Of a stretch of 64,000 nucleotides of DNA, positions 15,769-27,636 are shown piece after piece. A model generated the notes under the pieces. The model did not search any database, was not told the origin of the DNA, and was given only the letters and a program-made list of their open reading frames with translations. Both the position numbers and the translations under genes were made by a program. Source of the stretch: Zhihengliuella sp. (lineage in GTDB: Bacteria > Actinomycetota > Actinomycetes > Actinomycetales > Micrococcaceae); contig NZ_JAPSJL010000002.1 in NCBI RefSeq assembly GCF_031178195.1, positions 433,593 through 497,592 on the forward strand, in the 5' to 3' direction. How positions within the stretch are numbered: the stretch's first letter is position 1; every line of letters starts with the position of its first letter.

Positions 15769-16725
15769 CTACTTCGCCTCGACGATCTCCACCACGAAGA
15801 CCAGAGTGCCCGCGGGGCGGCCCTGGGCCTCCTCCTCCGTCGTGCCGTAGGCCAGCTCGCCCGGGATCGTCACCAGGACCTTCGAGCCGACCTTCTCGCC
15901 GGCGAGTCCCATGGTCCATCCCTGGATGACGCCGCCGGCGAGATCGGCGTCGAACGTCTCGCCGCGGTCGTAGGACGAGTCGAAGACCTCGCCGTCGTCC
16001 CAGCGGACGCCCGAGTACTTCACGGTGACGGTGCTCTCGGAGGTGACCTCCGCGCCGTCGCCCTCCTCGAGGACCTGGACGGCGACGCCCTGCGGCGGCT
16101 CCTGGCCCTCGGGGATCGTGATGGCCGGCTTGCCCGCCTCGTCGAACTCGGCGGACGGCAGCGCGCCGTCCTCCTCGAGCTGGGCGACCTCGTCGTCCGA
16201 GAGCTTCTGCGGGATGTCCTCGACACCGGTGATCTTCAGGACGAGGATCTCGGTTGCGTTCTCCGGGGCCGCCGGTGCGGAGGAGGAACCCTCCGCCGGA
16301 GGCTGCGCCGCCGGCTCCTGCGCCACGGCGATGTAGGAGCCGACCTTCGCGCCGACGAGGATCTCGTAGACGACCGGGAGGGTCTCCTTCAGCTCCGGCG
16401 TCGTGGGCAGCGGGCGCGGATCCTGATCGAAGGTGTCGCCGATGATCTCGCCCGTCTCGGTGTCGAAGGCGGCGAGGCTGACGTTGACGTTCTGATTCTC
16501 CGTCACGGCCTCGCCGTCGCCCTCGACGACGATCCGGGCACCGGACTCGCTGGTCTCCAACGGCGTGTCGAAGCTGACCGCCGGCGGCTCCAGCTCGTCG
16601 GAGTTCGGTTCGACGGTGATGCTCTCGAGTGGGGACGCGTTTCCGGCGGACTGGTCTTCGGAGGCGCCGCAGCCGGAGAGAGCCAGCATGGACGCCGCAG
16701 CGACGACGGAGAGGAGCTTGCGCAC
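15769..16725 (-). CDS. FKBP-type peptidyl-prolyl isomerase, lipoprotein
   Basis: Membrane-anchored extracytoplasmic isomerase, 318 residues. A lipoprotein signal peptide ends with lipobox A-L-S-G-C, Cys19 being the lipidation site. The C-terminal FKBP domain (about 205-318) has V-T-V-K-Y-S-G-V-R-W, F-D-A-D-L-A-G-G-V-I-Q-G-W and G-E-L-A-Y-G-T. The N-terminal half (about 35-165) looks like a second, degenerate FKBP domain in which most active-site aromatics are absent, separated by an Ala/Pro/Ser stretch. Likely helps folding of exported proteins. The neighbouring tat genes may be only positional company. Confidence 0.88.
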   Translation of the reverse strand: MRKLLSVVAAASMLALSGCGASEDQSAGNASPLESITVEPNSDELEPPAVSFDTPLETSESGARIVVEGDGEAVTENQNVNVSLAAFDTETGEIIGDTFDQDPRPLPTTPELKETLPVVYEILVGAKVGSYIAVAQEPAAQPPAEGSSSAPAAPENATEILVLKITGVEDIPQKLSDDEVAQLEEDGALPSAEFDEAGKPAITIPEGQEPPQGVAVQVLEEGDGAEVTSESTVTVKYSGVRWDDGEVFDSSYDRGETFDADLAGGVIQGWTMGLAGEKVGSKVLVTIPGELAYGTTEEEAQGRPAGTLVFVVEIVEAK

Positions 16726-16824
16726 AGGTATGTCTTCCTTCGGTGGTTCGGGTGCTTCGGGCCGCGGGCCGAGAGCCTCGTCAAGCCTAGGCCGTTGTGC
16801 TGTGAAAGCGCTGAGGCCGCGCCG

Positions 16825-18192
16825 TCACCGGTGGATCGATTCGATGAGCGCGTCGACCCTCGCGTCGGTCGCGGCGAACGGGTCCTTGCAGGCGACAGCC
16901 CGTGAGGCGCCGTCCTCGAGCTTCAGATGGACCCAGTCGACCGCGAAGTCCCGGCCGGCCGCGCGGGCCGCGCGGACGAAGTCGCCGCGGAGTCGGCCGC
17001 GCGTTGTCTCGGGAGGATGCTCGACCGCATGGCGGACGGCTTCCTCCGGCACCACGGTAGCGGCCCTCCCCCGCGCCCGGAGGAGGTTGAAGATCCCCCG
17101 GCTCGGAGAGATGTCGTGGTAGGTCAGGTCCAGCTGCGCGAGGCGCGGGTGCTCGAGGCCGAGCCCCTGGCGACCGGCGTAGCCGTCCAAGAGCCGGCGC
17201 TTGACCGCCCAGTCGATCTCCGCGTCGATCCTGGAGGCATCGCCGGATTCCACGGCGTCCAATGCCCGCTCCCAGAGGTCGAGCACGCGCGGCAGGTGCG
17301 GCGCGTGGGCTCCCTCGCGCGCCACGAAGGCCGCGGCCTTCTCCAGATAGACGTGCTGGAGTTCGACCGCGCTCATCGAGCGGCCGTCCGCGAGCCGGAT
17401 CCGGGCGCGCCCGGTGATGTCGTGGGAGACGTCGCGGATCGCCCGGATGGGATTGGCGATGCTGTAGTCGCGCATCGGGACGCCGGCCTCGATCATGCGC
17501 AGGATCAGGTCCGTGGTCCCGATTTTGACCAGCTGGGTGGTCTCGGACATGTTCGAGTCGCCGACGATGACGTGCAGCCGACGGTAGTACTGCGCGTCGG
17601 CGTGCGGCTCGTCGCGGGTGTTGATGATGGGACGCGACCGGGTGGTGGCGTTGGAGACGCCCTCCCACATGTGGTCCGCGCGCTGGGAGAAGACGTAGCG
17701 GTGCTCGCCGTCGACCTCGAGGATCTTCCCCGCACCGGCGATCAGCTGCCGGGTGACGAGGAAGGGGATGAGGATCTCGGCGAGCCGGGCGAACTCGACG
17801 CGGCGCGGGATGAGGTAGTTCTCGTGGCTACCGTAGGAGTTGCCAGCCGAGTCGGTGTTGTTCTTGAACAGGTAGACGCTGCCCTCGTGCCCGTCGGCGG
17901 CCAGGGCCCGCTCCGCGTGCACGGCGAGATCGTGCATGATCAGCTCCCCGGCCCGGTCGTGCGCGATGAGCTGGACGACGTCGTCGCACTCCACCGTGGC
18001 GTACTCGGGGTGCGAGCCGACGTCGAGGTAGAGGCGGGAGCCGTTGTTCAGGAAGACGTTGGAGCTGCGGCCGAACTCGACCACGCGCCGGAAGAGGTAC
18101 TTGGCGGTCTCCTCGGGGGTCAGCCGGCCGTGCCCCGCGGGCGAGTAGGCCAGGCCGAACTCGGTCTCGATCCCGAAGATCCGGCGCTCCAC
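16825..18192 (-). CDS. pafA: Pup--protein ligase PafA
   Basis: Attaches Pup through its C-terminal glutamate to lysines of target proteins, using ATP; glutamine-synthetase-like fold, cytosolic. 455 residues. The ATP/Mg site begins F-G-I-E-T-E-F-G (Glu9), and the catalytic Asp57 lies in [12 protein letters not shown]. Other conserved blocks are [13 protein letters not shown] and [13 protein letters not shown] start at 18192, two bases after the pup stop: the prcB and prcA genes found at this place in mycobacteria and streptomycetes are missing. Confidence 0.96.
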   Translation of the reverse strand: MERRIFGIETEFGLAYSPAGHGRLTPEETAKYLFRRVVEFGRSSNVFLNNGSRLYLDVGSHPEYATVECDDVVQLIAHDRAGELIMHDLAVHAERALAADGHEGSVYLFKNNTDSAGNSYGSHENYLIPRRVEFARLAEILIPFLVTRQLIAGAGKILEVDGEHRYVFSQRADHMWEGVSNATTRSRPIINTRDEPHADAQYYRRLHVIVGDSNMSETTQLVKIGTTDLILRMIEAGVPMRDYSIANPIRAIRDVSHDITGRARIRLADGRSMSAVELQHVYLEKAAAFVAREGAHAPHLPRVLDLWERALDAVESGDASRIDAEIDWAVKRRLLDGYAGRQGLGLEHPRLAQLDLTYHDISPSRGIFNLLRARGRAATVVPEEAVRHAVEHPPETTRGRLRGDFVRAARAAGRDFAVDWVHLKLEDGASRAVACKDPFAATDARVDALIESIHR

Positions 18193-18194
18193 GC

Positions 18195-18419
18195 CTACTG
18201 GCCGCCCTTCTGGACGAACCCGCGGACGAACTCCTCCGCGTTCGTCTCCAGGACGCCGTCGATCTCGTCCAGCAGGTCATCGACCTCCTGGAGCTGCGCC
18301 TGCTGCTGCGCGCTGGCCTGCGCGACCGGCGCGTCCAGCCGATGCGTCTCCTCCGACTGCTGGTTCAGACCCTGCCGGGCCGAGCCCTGCTGGCTCTGGC
18401 TGGACTGCTGCTCCGCCAT
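18195..18419 (-). CDS. pup: Prokaryotic ubiquitin-like protein Pup
   Basis: Small disordered modifier, 74 residues, coupled to lysines of substrate proteins. It ends in Gly-Gly-Gln, so the C-terminal Gln must be deamidated by Dop before ligation by PafA. The C-terminal half has the family helix region with [15 protein letters not shown] and [13 protein letters not shown]; the N-terminal half is Gln/Ser-rich. ATG with an AAGGAG-type site upstream. Directly followed by pafA. Confidence 0.96.
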   Translation of the reverse strand: MAEQQSSQSQQGSARQGLNQQSEETHRLDAPVAQASAQQQAQLQEVDDLLDEIDGVLETNAEEFVRGFVQKGGQ

Positions 18420-18510
18420 GGTGTGCTCCTTCTCTCGCTGCTTGTCGATTCCAGTATCGCCGCGTCGGCGTGCCCCGTCATGTGCGCGCCGAGCAGACGA
18501 CGGCGGCCTC

Positions 18511-20130
18511 TCACCGCCGGGTGAGGTCCTCCGGGGCGAGCCGGTCCAGGAACTCGCCGACCTCCAGTTCCGCGTCGAACAGCGCGCCCGTCCGGTGGCG
18601 CGTCGCCGCGAGCGGCTCCGGCAGGCGGATCCGGTGGAGCCCGCGGCGGCCCGGGACGCTGAAGACCACGGAGTCCCAGTTCGCTCCCACCACGTCCTGT
18701 CGGTACCGGGTCAGCGATTGACCGCGGAAGTAGGCTCGGGTGTCCTCCGGGGGCGCCGCCACCGCGGCCGCGATGCGTCCCGCGTCGACGAGGCGTTCGA
18801 TGCGCCCCCGGGCCTCGAGCCGGCGGAACAGTCCGCGGTCGGGCCGCAGGTCCGCCCACTGCAGGTCCATCAGGGCGATCCGGGCGTCGTCCCAGCCGAG
18901 CCCGTGCCGCTCGCGGAACTGCGTCATCAACTGGAGCTTGGCGACCCAGTCCACGGTGGCTGCCTGGGAGAGGACGTCGGCGCGCAGCCCGTCGAGGGTC
19001 GCCTGCCAGCGCGCGAGCACGTCCAGCGTCTGCTCGTCCGCCTCCCCGCGATTCTCGCAATGCGCGCGAGCCGCGTCGCAGTAGGCCTGTTGGACGTCCA
19101 GAGCGGTGATCCGCCGTCCGTCGGCCGTCTCGACCGTCGCGGTCAGGCCGGGGTCGTGGCTGATCTGCTGAACGGCACGCACGGGGTCGCGGAGGTCCAA
19201 CGGAGGCTCCTCGCCGGCCTCGATCATGCTCAGGACCAGCGCGGTGGTGCCGACGCGGAGGTAGGTGGGGACCTGGCCGAGGTTGGCGTCGCCAGCGATC
19301 ACGTGGAGCCGGCGGTAGCGGTTCGCATCGGCGTGCGGCTCGTCGCGCGTGTTCACCAGCGGGCGCCGGACCGTCGTCTCCAGCCCGACCTCCGCCTCGA
19401 AGAAGTCCGCACGCTGGCTGACCTGGAAGCCGGTGCTGCGACCGGTCGCGCCCCGGCCGACCCGCCCGGACCCGCAGAAGACCTGTCGGGTGGCGAAGAA
19501 CGGCAGCAGCCCGCGGGCGACGGCGTCGAACTCGACGTCGCGCCGGACCAGGTAGTTCTCGTGCGCGCCGTAGCTGGCGCCCTTGTTGTCCGTGTTGTTC
19601 TTGTACAGCAGCAGCTGGTCGAATCCGGGCCGCTCGTTGACGTGCTCCATGGCGGCCAGGACGACGGCGTCGCCTGCCTGGTCCCACACCACCGCGTCCA
19701 GCGGGTTCGTGGTCTCCGGCGACGAGTATTCGGGGTGGGCGTGGTCCACGTAGAGCCGCGCCCCGTTGCCGAGGACGAGGTTCATGATGACGTGCCCCGC
19801 GCCGGCGGGCTCCGGCTCCCCCGCGTAGAGCGTGGATCCGGGCCGGGCGTCGAGGAGCGCGACCTCCTCGGCCGTGAGCTCCCGGGCCTCGTCGGTGAGC
19901 TGGCTGGGATCCGCCTCGGAGCGGCCCACGGACCAGCCGCGCGCGTCGAGCAGCGGCGACTCGTCCGAGTAGTCCCACTGGGTGCCCGCGAGCGATCCGG
20001 TCCCGGCCCGGATGACCTCCGCGTAGGCGTTGACGACCCGCGCGGAGAGCACGGTGGCGTTCGCGTTCGGCGCCTCCGGCGCGAGCACCCCGTACTCCGT
20101 CTCCAGGCCCATGACGCGGTGGACGCTCAT
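18511..20130 (-). CDS. dop: Pup deamidase/depupylase Dop
   Basis: Converts the C-terminal Gln of Pup to Glu and also removes Pup from substrates. 539 residues, paralogous to Paf[10 protein letters not shown] (Glu10), [34 protein letters not shown]. Dop is recognised by the extra loop after the first strand (about residues 40-85, Asp/Glu-rich) that PafA lacks. Its ATG overlaps the mpa stop in ATGA, so the two are translationally coupled. Dop activity is needed because pup here encodes a terminal Gln. Confidence 0.95.
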   Translation of the reverse strand: MSVHRVMGLETEYGVLAPEAPNANATVLSARVVNAYAEVIRAGTGSLAGTQWDYSDESPLLDARGWSVGRSEADPSQLTDEARELTAEEVALLDARPGSTLYAGEPEPAGAGHVIMNLVLGNGARLYVDHAHPEYSSPETTNPLDAVVWDQAGDAVVLAAMEHVNERPGFDQLLLYKNNTDNKGASYGAHENYLVRRDVEFDAVARGLLPFFATRQVFCGSGRVGRGATGRSTGFQVSQRADFFEAEVGLETTVRRPLVNTRDEPHADANRYRRLHVIAGDANLGQVPTYLRVGTTALVLSMIEAGEEPPLDLRDPVRAVQQISHDPGLTATVETADGRRITALDVQQAYCDAARAHCENRGEADEQTLDVLARWQATLDGLRADVLSQAATVDWVAKLQLMTQFRERHGLGWDDARIALMDLQWADLRPDRGLFRRLEARGRIERLVDAGRIAAAVAAPPEDTRAYFRGQSLTRYRQDVVGANWDSVVFSVPGRRGLHRIRLPEPLAATRHRTGALFDAELEVGEFLDRLAPEDLTRR

Positions 20131-21926
20131 CGGTCCCCTCCCCCGTCCGGGGCGTCCGGAGGTGACGCGTGGGGGACGGCGCCGACGGGGACGTCGAGGG
20201 CGACCGGCGCGCCGTCGTGCAGGATCGGCCGCAGGTGCGTCACGCGCAGGCCGCGCTGACCGGTGATGCGGGCCCAGTCGTCGGGGTTGGACGTGTTGGG
20301 CAGGTCTTCGTGCTCGCGGAACTCCTCCGTCACGGCGGCCAGCAGGTGGCGCTCCCGCACCCCTCGCTCCCCCGAGGTGAGCAGGTCCTTGATGGCGTGC
20401 TTCTTGGCCCGGTCCACGATGTTGCGTAGCACCGCGCCGGAGGCGAAGTCGCGCACGTAGAGCATCCGGGTGCTGCCGTCGGCGAGGGTCAGCTCGAGGA
20501 ATTCGTTCTCCTCCGACGCCGCGTACATCCGGCCGATCGTCGTCGACACGAGCCGGGACACGGCGGCAGCGCGGTCGCCGCCGTCGTGCTCCACCTCCTC
20601 GGCGTGCAGGGGCACGTCCATCGTGAGGTACTTGGAGAGGATCTCCGCGGCGCCTTCCGCGGTGGGCCGCTGGATGCGGATCTTCACGTCCAGCCGGCCC
20701 GGGCGGAGGATGGCCGGATCGATCATGTCCTCGCGGTTGGAGGCACCGATCACGATCACGTTGTCCAGCTTCTCGACGCCGTCGATCTCGGTGAGCAGCT
20801 GCGGGACGATGGTCGTCTCGACGTCGGAGGAGACGCCGGAGCCGCGGGTGCGGAACAGGGCGTCCATCTCGTCGAAGAACACGACGACGGGGTCGCCCGT
20901 GCTGGCCTTCTCCCGGGCCCGGGCGAAGATGAGGCGGATGTGCCGCTCCGTCTCGCCGACGTACTTGTCCAGGAGCTCGGGTCCCTTGATGTTGAGGAAG
21001 TGGCTGCGCACGCCCTCGCCCTCGCTCAGCTCGGCGGCGCGCTCGGCCAGCGAGTGCGCCACGGCCTTGGCGATGAGGGTCTTGCCGCAGCCGGGCGGGC
21101 CGTAGAGCAGGATGCCCTTGGGGGCGCTGAGTCCGTGCTCGCGGTAGAGGTCCTGGTGCAGGAACGGCAGTTCGACGGCGTCGCGGATCTGCTCGATCTG
21201 GGGCCCCAGGCCGCCGATGTCGCTGTAGGCGATGTCCGGGACCTCCTCGAGGACCAGGGACTGCATCTCCGTGAGCTGCACGCGCTCGACGGCGAGCCCG
21301 GTCTTCGGCTCGAGCACGATCGCGTCGCCGACCCGGAGCCGAGCCCCCGCCAGCGGGGCGGCGAGTCGCACGACGCGCTGGTCGTCGCCGCGGCCGAGCA
21401 CGACGACGCGCCCCGCGTCGAGGAGCTCCTTGACGGTGACGATCTCCCCGCTCGCCTCGAAGCCGAGTGCGGCGACGATGGCGAAGGCCTCGTTGAGGAG
21501 CACCTCCTGCCCGATCCGCAGACCGGCGAAGTCGATCAGCGGGCTGACCGACACCCGGATCTTCCGCCCGCCCTGGACGACGTCGGCGCTGGCGAGTCGG
21601 GTGGTGGAGATGGCACTGCCCGGCTCGGGCCGACCGGCCGGGTTCAGGGCCACGATGGTCGCGAAGCTGAAGGGCGCCTCGCCGTCCCGGTCGAGCCCCT
21701 GGCGCAGCGTCGCGATCTCCTCGCGGGTCCGCTCCAGCATCTCGGCCATGCGCCGGTTGTTGGCCCCGGCGGCCATGAGCTGCCGGTCCAGGGTGCGGGC
21801 CTTCTCGCGCTGGACGTTCACCTCGCGCTCGGCCCGGGCCGCCTGCTCGCGGGCCCGCTGCAGCTCGGCGCGTGCATCGTCCGGGGCCGCCTCCTGCCCG
21901 TCTCCTGCGGTGGGGTGCTCGTTCAA
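20127..21926 (-). CDS. arc: Mpa/ARC AAA+ ATPase of the Pup system
   Basis: Hexameric unfoldase that binds Pup through its N-terminal coiled coil. 599 residues: coiled coil (about 17-78), two OB-fold repeats (about 80-230), AAA domain with Walker A GPPGCGKT (276-283) and Walker [11 protein letters not shown] (about 347-356), arginine-finger region S-N-R-E-D. In proteasome-bearing species the chain ends with the docking motif G-Q-Y-L. Here it ends [10 protein letters not shown], with a Pro/Asp/Gly tail and no such motif. Together with the missing prcBA, this argues that it works without a 20S core, as in corynebacteria. Confidence 0.94.
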   Translation of the reverse strand: MNEHPTAGDGQEAAPDDARAELQRAREQAARAEREVNVQREKARTLDRQLMAAGANNRRMAEMLERTREEIATLRQGLDRDGEAPFSFATIVALNPAGRPEPGSAISTTRLASADVVQGGRKIRVSVSPLIDFAGLRIGQEVLLNEAFAIVAALGFEASGEIVTVKELLDAGRVVVLGRGDDQRVVRLAAPLAGARLRVGDAIVLEPKTGLAVERVQLTEMQSLVLEEVPDIAYSDIGGLGPQIEQIRDAVELPFLHQDLYREHGLSAPKGILLYGPPGCGKTLIAKAVAHSLAERAAELSEGEGVRSHFLNIKGPELLDKYVGETERHIRLIFARAREKASTGDPVVVFFDEMDALFRTRGSGVSSDVETTIVPQLLTEIDGVEKLDNVIVIGASNREDMIDPAILRPGRLDVKIRIQRPTAEGAAEILSKYLTMDVPLHAEEVEHDGGDRAAAVSRLVSTTIGRMYAASEENEFLELTLADGSTRMLYVRDFASGAVLRNIVDRAKKHAIKDLLTSGERGVRERHLLAAVTEEFREHEDLPNTSNPDDWARITGQRGLRVTHLRPILHDGAPVALDVPVGAVPHASPPDAPDGGGDR

Positions 21927-22034
21927 GATGCTTCCTCCTCGCTTCCGCGCATCGTCGACGCGGGTGGTGTGGTGCCCGGCCCCGCAGACCGGCGAGCGTC
22001 CCGCGCGGCAGCCGGCCGTTCGGGGCGGGTGCGA

Positions 22035-23240
<1,206 letters not shown>

Positions 23241-23264
23241 TCACGCGCTGTGGTGGACTTCAAA

Positions 23265-23293
23265 ACTATCGTCGGGCTCCTATTGTGGCCCAA
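23265..23293 (-). promoter_or_regulatory. Probable housekeeping promoter of trmI-mpa-dop-pup operon
   Basis: On the minus strand TTGGGC (23293-23288) and GATAGT (23270-23265) are separated by exactly 17 bases, close to a principal-sigma promoter. The predicted start would give a leader of roughly 48 bases before trmI. It lies in the short AT-richer gap between the site-2 protease stop and trmI. Confidence 0.45.
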
Positions 23294-23317
23294 AGTGTTG
23301 CGCGGCCGGTGCCGCCC

Positions 23318-24514
23318 CTAGACGCCCCGGGTGAGCGCACGGACCACCCGCTCCTGGCGCAGCAGTCCGACCACGCGGCCGCGCAGGTCGACGACGGCGT
23401 ACTCCCCGCCGGAGAGCGAGGCCAGGTACTGCAGCAGCGGCTGGCCGGCCGCGTCCTGCCGGACCACGGCCCCGGAGGCGAGGGCGCGGGCAACGCTGCT
23501 CGCCGGCGTCGTCCCGTGGACCGACGGGTCCACCCGCCCCAGGGAGGCCTGGTCGACGACGGCCTCCGGAGCGCCAGTGCGTCCGATGAGGATCAACTGC
23601 ACGGAGCCGTGCTCGGCGCCGGGACCCGCCTGGGCCCGGCGGTGCACGGAGTTCTCGGCCCGGTCGCGGGCGACGAGCAGCTGGGCGACGGTCAGCGTGG
23701 CGGGCACGCCGATGGCGGGCACGGCCAGGCTGCCCGCCGTCAGCTGCGGGAGCCGGAGTCGCATCCGCGCATCGCGCAGCGACGCCGTGGCCCCGGTGAA
23801 GAGGAAGCCAGCGACCAGGAGCGTGATGAGTCCCAGGTACAGGTCCACCCGGCCGTACGCGACGAGGGGCCAGCCGATCAGTCCGAGTACCAGCAGGACG
23901 GCGATGACCCGGCCGGTCCATGCCGCGGCGACCGTGCCGCGCTCCTGCGAGCCGGTGAGCTTCCAGACGAGCGACTCGACGAGCCGTCCGCCGTCCAGCG
24001 GCAGGCCGGGCAGCACGTTGAAGACGGCGACCAGGAAGTTCGCCAGCACGAGGATGCCGAGCAGGAGCCCGACGACCCCGCCCGGCTCGAGGAGGACCAG
24101 GAGGAGTTGGCCCGCGCCGGCGATGATGAAGTTCGCGGCCGGACCGGACAGCGCGACGGCGAGGGAGCGGCCCGGCGTCGTCCGGAACTGGCCGAACTGG
24201 GTGTGCCCGCCCCAGAGCGTCAGGACGATCCGGGCGCCCGGCCACCCGTAGGCCTTGGCGCACCAGGCGTGCGCGAGTTCGTGCACCAGCACCGAGAGGA
24301 GGAGCAGGACGGCGTAGACGAGCGCGACCAGGTAGGCACCGTTGCCGATGCCGGGCAGGGCACGGCCGACGTCCGGGGCGAAGGCGACGACGACGAACGC
24401 GGCGATGACGAACCACGACCAGGCGAGGGTGACCGGCACGCCGAGGATCGAGCCGAGAGGGATGCCGTTCCGCAGGCCTCCGGAGGTGGCGTCCGCGCGG
24501 GGAGTTTCCGCCAT
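23318..24514 (-). CDS. Site-2 protease family (M50) membrane metalloprotease with CBS domains
   Basis: Intramembrane zinc protease, 398 residues. The catalytic motif HELAH is at 78-82 in a membrane helix, and the third ligand lies in N-V-L-P-G-L-P-L-D-G-G-R (near 165-176). Six or so membrane helices occupy residues 22-245. The C-terminal 120 residues resemble a pair of CBS domains with V-V-D-L-R-G-R-V-V-G-L-L near the end, so activity may respond to a nucleotide. This is the Rv2625c/SpoIVFB-like group with CBS modules. ATG 24514 was chosen where similarity begins; the upstream HAD gene ends four bases before it. Confidence 0.88.
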   Translation of the reverse strand: MAETPRADATSGGLRNGIPLGSILGVPVTLAWSWFVIAAFVVVAFAPDVGRALPGIGNGAYLVALVYAVLLLLSVLVHELAHAWCAKAYGWPGARIVLTLWGGHTQFGQFRTTPGRSLAVALSGPAANFIIAGAGQLLLVLLEPGGVVGLLLGILVLANFLVAVFNVLPGLPLDGGRLVESLVWKLTGSQERGTVAAAWTGRVIAVLLVLGLIGWPLVAYGRVDLYLGLITLLVAGFLFTGATASLRDARMRLRLPQLTAGSLAVPAIGVPATLTVAQLLVARDRAENSVHRRAQAGPGAEHGSVQLILIGRTGAPEAVVDQASLGRVDPSVHGTTPASSVARALASGAVVRQDAAGQPLLQYLASLSGGEYAVVDLRGRVVGLLRQERVVRALTRGV

Positions 24515-24518
24515 GCCC

Positions 24519-25301
24519 CTACTCTCCCGGGCCATCGGCGGCGGCGCCGCTGGCGACGGTAGCGCCGGAGACGAGGGCGCGGACGTGCGCATCCAGGTCG
24601 GCGGCGGTGCGCCCCTGCAGGGTCTCCCAGACGGTCCAATTGCGCGGCGCGGGCAGCGGCACCACGTGAGGGACGGCGATAGTCGTCGCGCCGCTCGCGG
24701 CGGCGGAGGCGACGCCGGGAATCGAGTCCTCGAGCGCGACGACGCGGGCGGGGTCCAGGTCCGGGACGAGGCCGCGGAGGCGCTCGAGCCCCGCGAGGTA
24801 GGGTTCCGGGTCCGGTTTGCCGCGGCTGACCATGTCACCGGTGATCTTGAACTCCATGGTGCCCTCGGGCAGCGCGGAGAGGATGGTGGAGGCCAGCGGC
24901 CCCTCCGACATCGTGACCAGGGCGCAGGGCACACCGGCCGAGTTCAGGTCCTCGAGCAGCTCGCGGGCGCCCGGACGCCACGGCACGGCGGTGCGGACCT
25001 GCTCGATCACCCGGCTCGAGAGGGTGTCGATGATGGTCCGCGGCTCCACCACGGGTCCGCCCTGACGGATGATGCTCTCCTGGAGGACGGCGGCGCTGAC
25101 GTCGAGCGCGTTGCCGACCATCGACATCGCGTCCTCGTCGGTCCAGACGCCGCCGTGGGCGGCGACGAGCTCCTTCTCCGCGGCGATCCAGTAGGGCTCC
25201 GTGTCGACGATCGTCCCGTCCATGTCCCAGAGGACCGCCTGCAGCCCGCCGTCTGCGAATCGGGTGCTGGTCTGGGCGGGGGCGGGAGTCGTCGCAGGCA
25301 T
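24519..25301 (-). CDS. HAD-superfamily phosphatase
   Basis: Haloacid-dehalogenase-type phosphatase, 260 residues, subfamily IA (phosphoglucomutase/phosphatase-like). Motif I is W-D-M-D-G-T-I-V-D-T (Asp26 nucleophile, Asp28 acid), motif II A-L-V-T-M-S, motif III G-K-P-D-P-E-P-Y, motif IV V-A-L-E-D-S-I-P-G-V. The alpha-helical cap sits between motifs I and II. The substrate is probably a small sugar phosphate or phosphoglycolate-like compound and cannot be assigned. Only four bases separate it from the site-2 protease, so they are one operon. Confidence 0.88.
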   Translation of the reverse strand: MPATTPAPAQTSTRFADGGLQAVLWDMDGTIVDTEPYWIAAEKELVAAHGGVWTDEDAMSMVGNALDVSAAVLQESIIRQGGPVVEPRTIIDTLSSRVIEQVRTAVPWRPGARELLEDLNSAGVPCALVTMSEGPLASTILSALPEGTMEFKITGDMVSRGKPDPEPYLAGLERLRGLVPDLDPARVVALEDSIPGVASAAASGATTIAVPHVVPLPAPRNWTVWETLQGRTAADLDAHVRALVSGATVASGAAADGPGE

Positions 25302-25391
25302 GCCGACAGTCTATCGGCGCACGGCGCGCGCGGCCGAAGTGTGTGGTCCAGACACCTTTACGCCGTCCGCTGGCGCGTTAGTGTGTGTGAC

Positions 25392-26321
25392 GTGGGAGAA
25401 AAATCGCTGCTCGCCCTGTTGACCGAGCTCGGGACGCCGTCGGAGGTCTCCGGCGCGGAGCCGGCGCCCGGCAAGCGGCCGGCCGTCATGCTGGTCGCCT
25501 TCGAGGGCTGGAACGACGCCGGGAGCGCCGCCAGCGACGCCGTCGCACTGCTCGAACGGGAGCTCGAGGCCGAGTCGATCGCGACCATCGGCGACGACGA
25601 CTACTACGACTACCAGTTCTCCCGCCCGTCGGTACGGCGGACCAGCGCCGGCCAGCGGTTCATCCAGTGGCCCACGACCCGCTTCCTGCGCGCGGCCCGG
25701 CCCGACCGAAGCCACGACCTGCTGCTGGTCAGGGGCGTCGAGCCGACCTACCGGTGGAAGGCCTTCTGCGCGGAACTGCTCACACTCGCCGAGGCGCAGA
25801 ACGTGCAGGCCGTGGTCCTGACCGGCGCCCTCCTGGCCGACTCCCCGCACACCAGGCCCGTGCCGCTGAGCGTCACGAGCGATGACGCGACGGTCCGCGA
25901 GGGCCTGGGTGCCGAGTCGCCCGGCTATGAGGGACCGACCGGTATCGTCGGTGTCCTGGCAGCCGTGGCGGAAGCCGCCGGCCTGCCCACGGTGTCCGTG
26001 TGGGCCGCGGTCCCGCACTACGTCGCCCAGTCTCCCTCCCCCAAGGCCACCTACGCGCTGCTGCGCCGACTGGAGGACCTGCTGGAGATCGAGGTGGACC
26101 TGCATCTGCTCGGGGAGGACGCCGAGGCCTGGGAGCGCGGCGTGGACGAGCTCGCCGGCGAGGATCCGGAGATCGCCGCGTACGTGAAGCAGCTGGAGGA
26201 GGCGCAGGACGCCGCCGAGCTTCCCGAGGCGAGTGGCGAGTCGATCGCTCGCGAGTTCGAGCGCTACTTGAAGCGCCGGGACGACGGCAGCGGGGACGGC
26301 GGACGCCCGCCGCGGTCCTAG
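25392..26321 (+). CDS. PAC2 family protein
   Basis: Member of the PAC2 family, named after the eukaryotic proteasome assembly chaperone 2; the bacterial role is unknown. 309 residues. The core strand order is [13 protein letters not shown] (about 31-43), D-Y-Q-F-S-R-P (near 75), L-L-L-V-R-G-V-E-P (near 115), V-V-L-T-G-A-L-L-A, and [11 protein letters not shown] (near 202). It ends in a charged coiled-coil tail. GTG 25392 is chosen, with GTG 25383 also possible; neither has a good ribosome binding site, so a leaderless message is likely. Its stop shares the palindrome CTAG with the stop of convergent mshC. No proteasome genes occur in the window, so the name should not be read literally. Confidence 0.82.
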   Translation: MGEKSLLALLTELGTPSEVSGAEPAPGKRPAVMLVAFEGWNDAGSAASDAVALLERELEAESIATIGDDDYYDYQFSRPSVRRTSAGQRFIQWPTTRFLRAARPDRSHDLLLVRGVEPTYRWKAFCAELLTLAEAQNVQAVVLTGALLADSPHTRPVPLSVTSDDATVREGLGAESPGYEGPTGIVGVLAAVAEAAGLPTVSVWAAVPHYVAQSPSPKATYALLRRLEDLLEIEVDLHLLGEDAEAWERGVDELAGEDPEIAAYVKQLEEAQDAAELPEASGESIAREFERYLKRRDDGSGDGGRPPRS

Positions 26322-27577
26322 AGCCTGATCCCGAGCAGCGCGTCGACCGTGTCGACGAGCTCATCGGTGGCGGTCCCGGCTCCGCCCGCCGGCTCGGAGG
26401 CCGCCCACGCGTCGAGCGCCGCGAGCGCTCCCGGGGCATCGAGGTCGTCCGCCAGGCGCTCGCGCAGCTCAGTGGCGAGACCGGCCACCTCCGCGGGCGA
26501 CGCCGTCGCACTGCGCCGGCGCCACGCGGCGAGCCGGGTCTCGGCGGCGGCGAGCAGCTCGTCCGTCCAGAACCAGTCGGTCCGGTAGTGCTGGCCGAGC
26601 AGGACCGAGCGGACGGCCATCGGGTCCACGCCTCGCTCGCGCAGCCGGGAGACGAGGACGAGATTGCCCTTGGACTTGCTCATCTTCTCGCCGTCGAGGC
26701 CGACCATGCCCGTGTGGACGTAGAGCTCCGCCAGCGGACGGTGATCCTGCGCGCTTGCGTGGCCGGCGGAGAACTCGTGGTGGGGGAAGACGAGGTCACT
26801 GCCGCCGCCCTGCACCGTGAAGGGCGCGGGCAGGTGACGGCGCGCGATGACCGAGCACTCGATGTGCCAGCCGGGACGCCCGGGCCCAAGCGTGCGGCCG
26901 TCCCAGGACGGCTCGCCGGGCCGTTCGACGCGCCAGAGCAACGGGTCCAGGGGGTCGCGCTTGCCGGGCCGGTCCGGGTCGCCCCCGCGTTCGGCGGAGA
27001 GCGCGAGCATGGTGGCCCGGTCGTAGCCGCTCACGTCGCCGAGGCTCCACCCGTCGACGGCGAACGTCGAGTCGAAGTAGATGTCGCCGTCGGGCCCGCC
27101 CTCGCTGCCGGGCACGCGGTAGGCCGCGCCGACGGCCAGGAGCTCCTCGACCCCGTCGACCACCAGGTCCACCGTCTCGACCACGGAGACGTAGTGGTGC
27201 GGCGGCAGGACGCGCAGCGCCTCCATGTCGGCGCGGAAGAGGTCCACCTGCTCGGCGGCGAGCTCGCGCCAGTCGACGCCGGTTGCCTCCGCCCGCTCGA
27301 GCAGCGGGTCATCGACGTCAGTGACGTTCTGGACGTAGGTCACCTCACGACCGTCCGCCAACCACAGCCGGTGGAGGAGGTCGAAGGCGACGTAGGTGGC
27401 GGCGTGCCCCATGTGCGTCGCGTCGTAGGGGGTGATCCCGCAGACGTAGAGGCCGGCTCGGTCCCCGGCCGGGACGGGGACCGTCTCGCGGCGAGAGGAG
27501 TCCATCAGCGAGATGCCCCCGGCTGCGACGCCGGGGCGGGTCAGGGTGGGCACAGCAGGGGCCGGCCAGGCGTGCAC
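26318..27577 (-). CDS. mshC: Cysteine:GlcN-Ins ligase MshC (mycothiol synthesis)
   Basis: Joins cysteine to GlcN-inositol in an ATP-dependent reaction, the penultimate step of mycothiol synthesis. Derived from cysteinyl-tRNA synthetase but shorter (419 residues) and lacking the anticodon-binding domain. The HIGH-like site with the MshC-typical [13 protein letters not shown] is near residues 47-59, Cys46 being a zinc ligand. KMSKSKGN is at about 293-300. C-terminal zinc ligands lie in W-H-I-E-C and P-H-H-E. GTG start with AAAGGA nine bases upstream. A weak SigR-like sequence (GGAAT at 27657-27653, 18 bases, GCT) lies upstream. Confidence 0.93.
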   Translation of the reverse strand: MHAWPAPAVPTLTRPGVAAGGISLMDSSRRETVPVPAGDRAGLYVCGITPYDATHMGHAATYVAFDLLHRLWLADGREVTYVQNVTDVDDPLLERAEATGVDWRELAAEQVDLFRADMEALRVLPPHHYVSVVETVDLVVDGVEELLAVGAAYRVPGSEGGPDGDIYFDSTFAVDGWSLGDVSGYDRATMLALSAERGGDPDRPGKRDPLDPLLWRVERPGEPSWDGRTLGPGRPGWHIECSVIARRHLPAPFTVQGGGSDLVFPHHEFSAGHASAQDHRPLAELYVHTGMVGLDGEKMSKSKGNLVLVSRLRERGVDPMAVRSVLLGQHYRTDWFWTDELLAAAETRLAAWRRRSATASPAEVAGLATELRERLADDLDAPGALAALDAWAASEPAGGAGTATDELVDTVDALLGIRL

Positions 27578-27636
27578 GGAGTGTCCTTTCGACGGGGAGA
27601 ACGAGGGAGCACGTGGGCTCCCCCGGGTTCAAGCGT

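Noticed and set aside
16927-20259. Open frame of 1110 codons on the plus strand opposite pafA, pup and dop.
   Set aside because: It is a shadow of GC-rich genes on the other strand: composition is His/Arg/Val/Gly-rich without motifs, while the minus strand has unmistakable enzymes.
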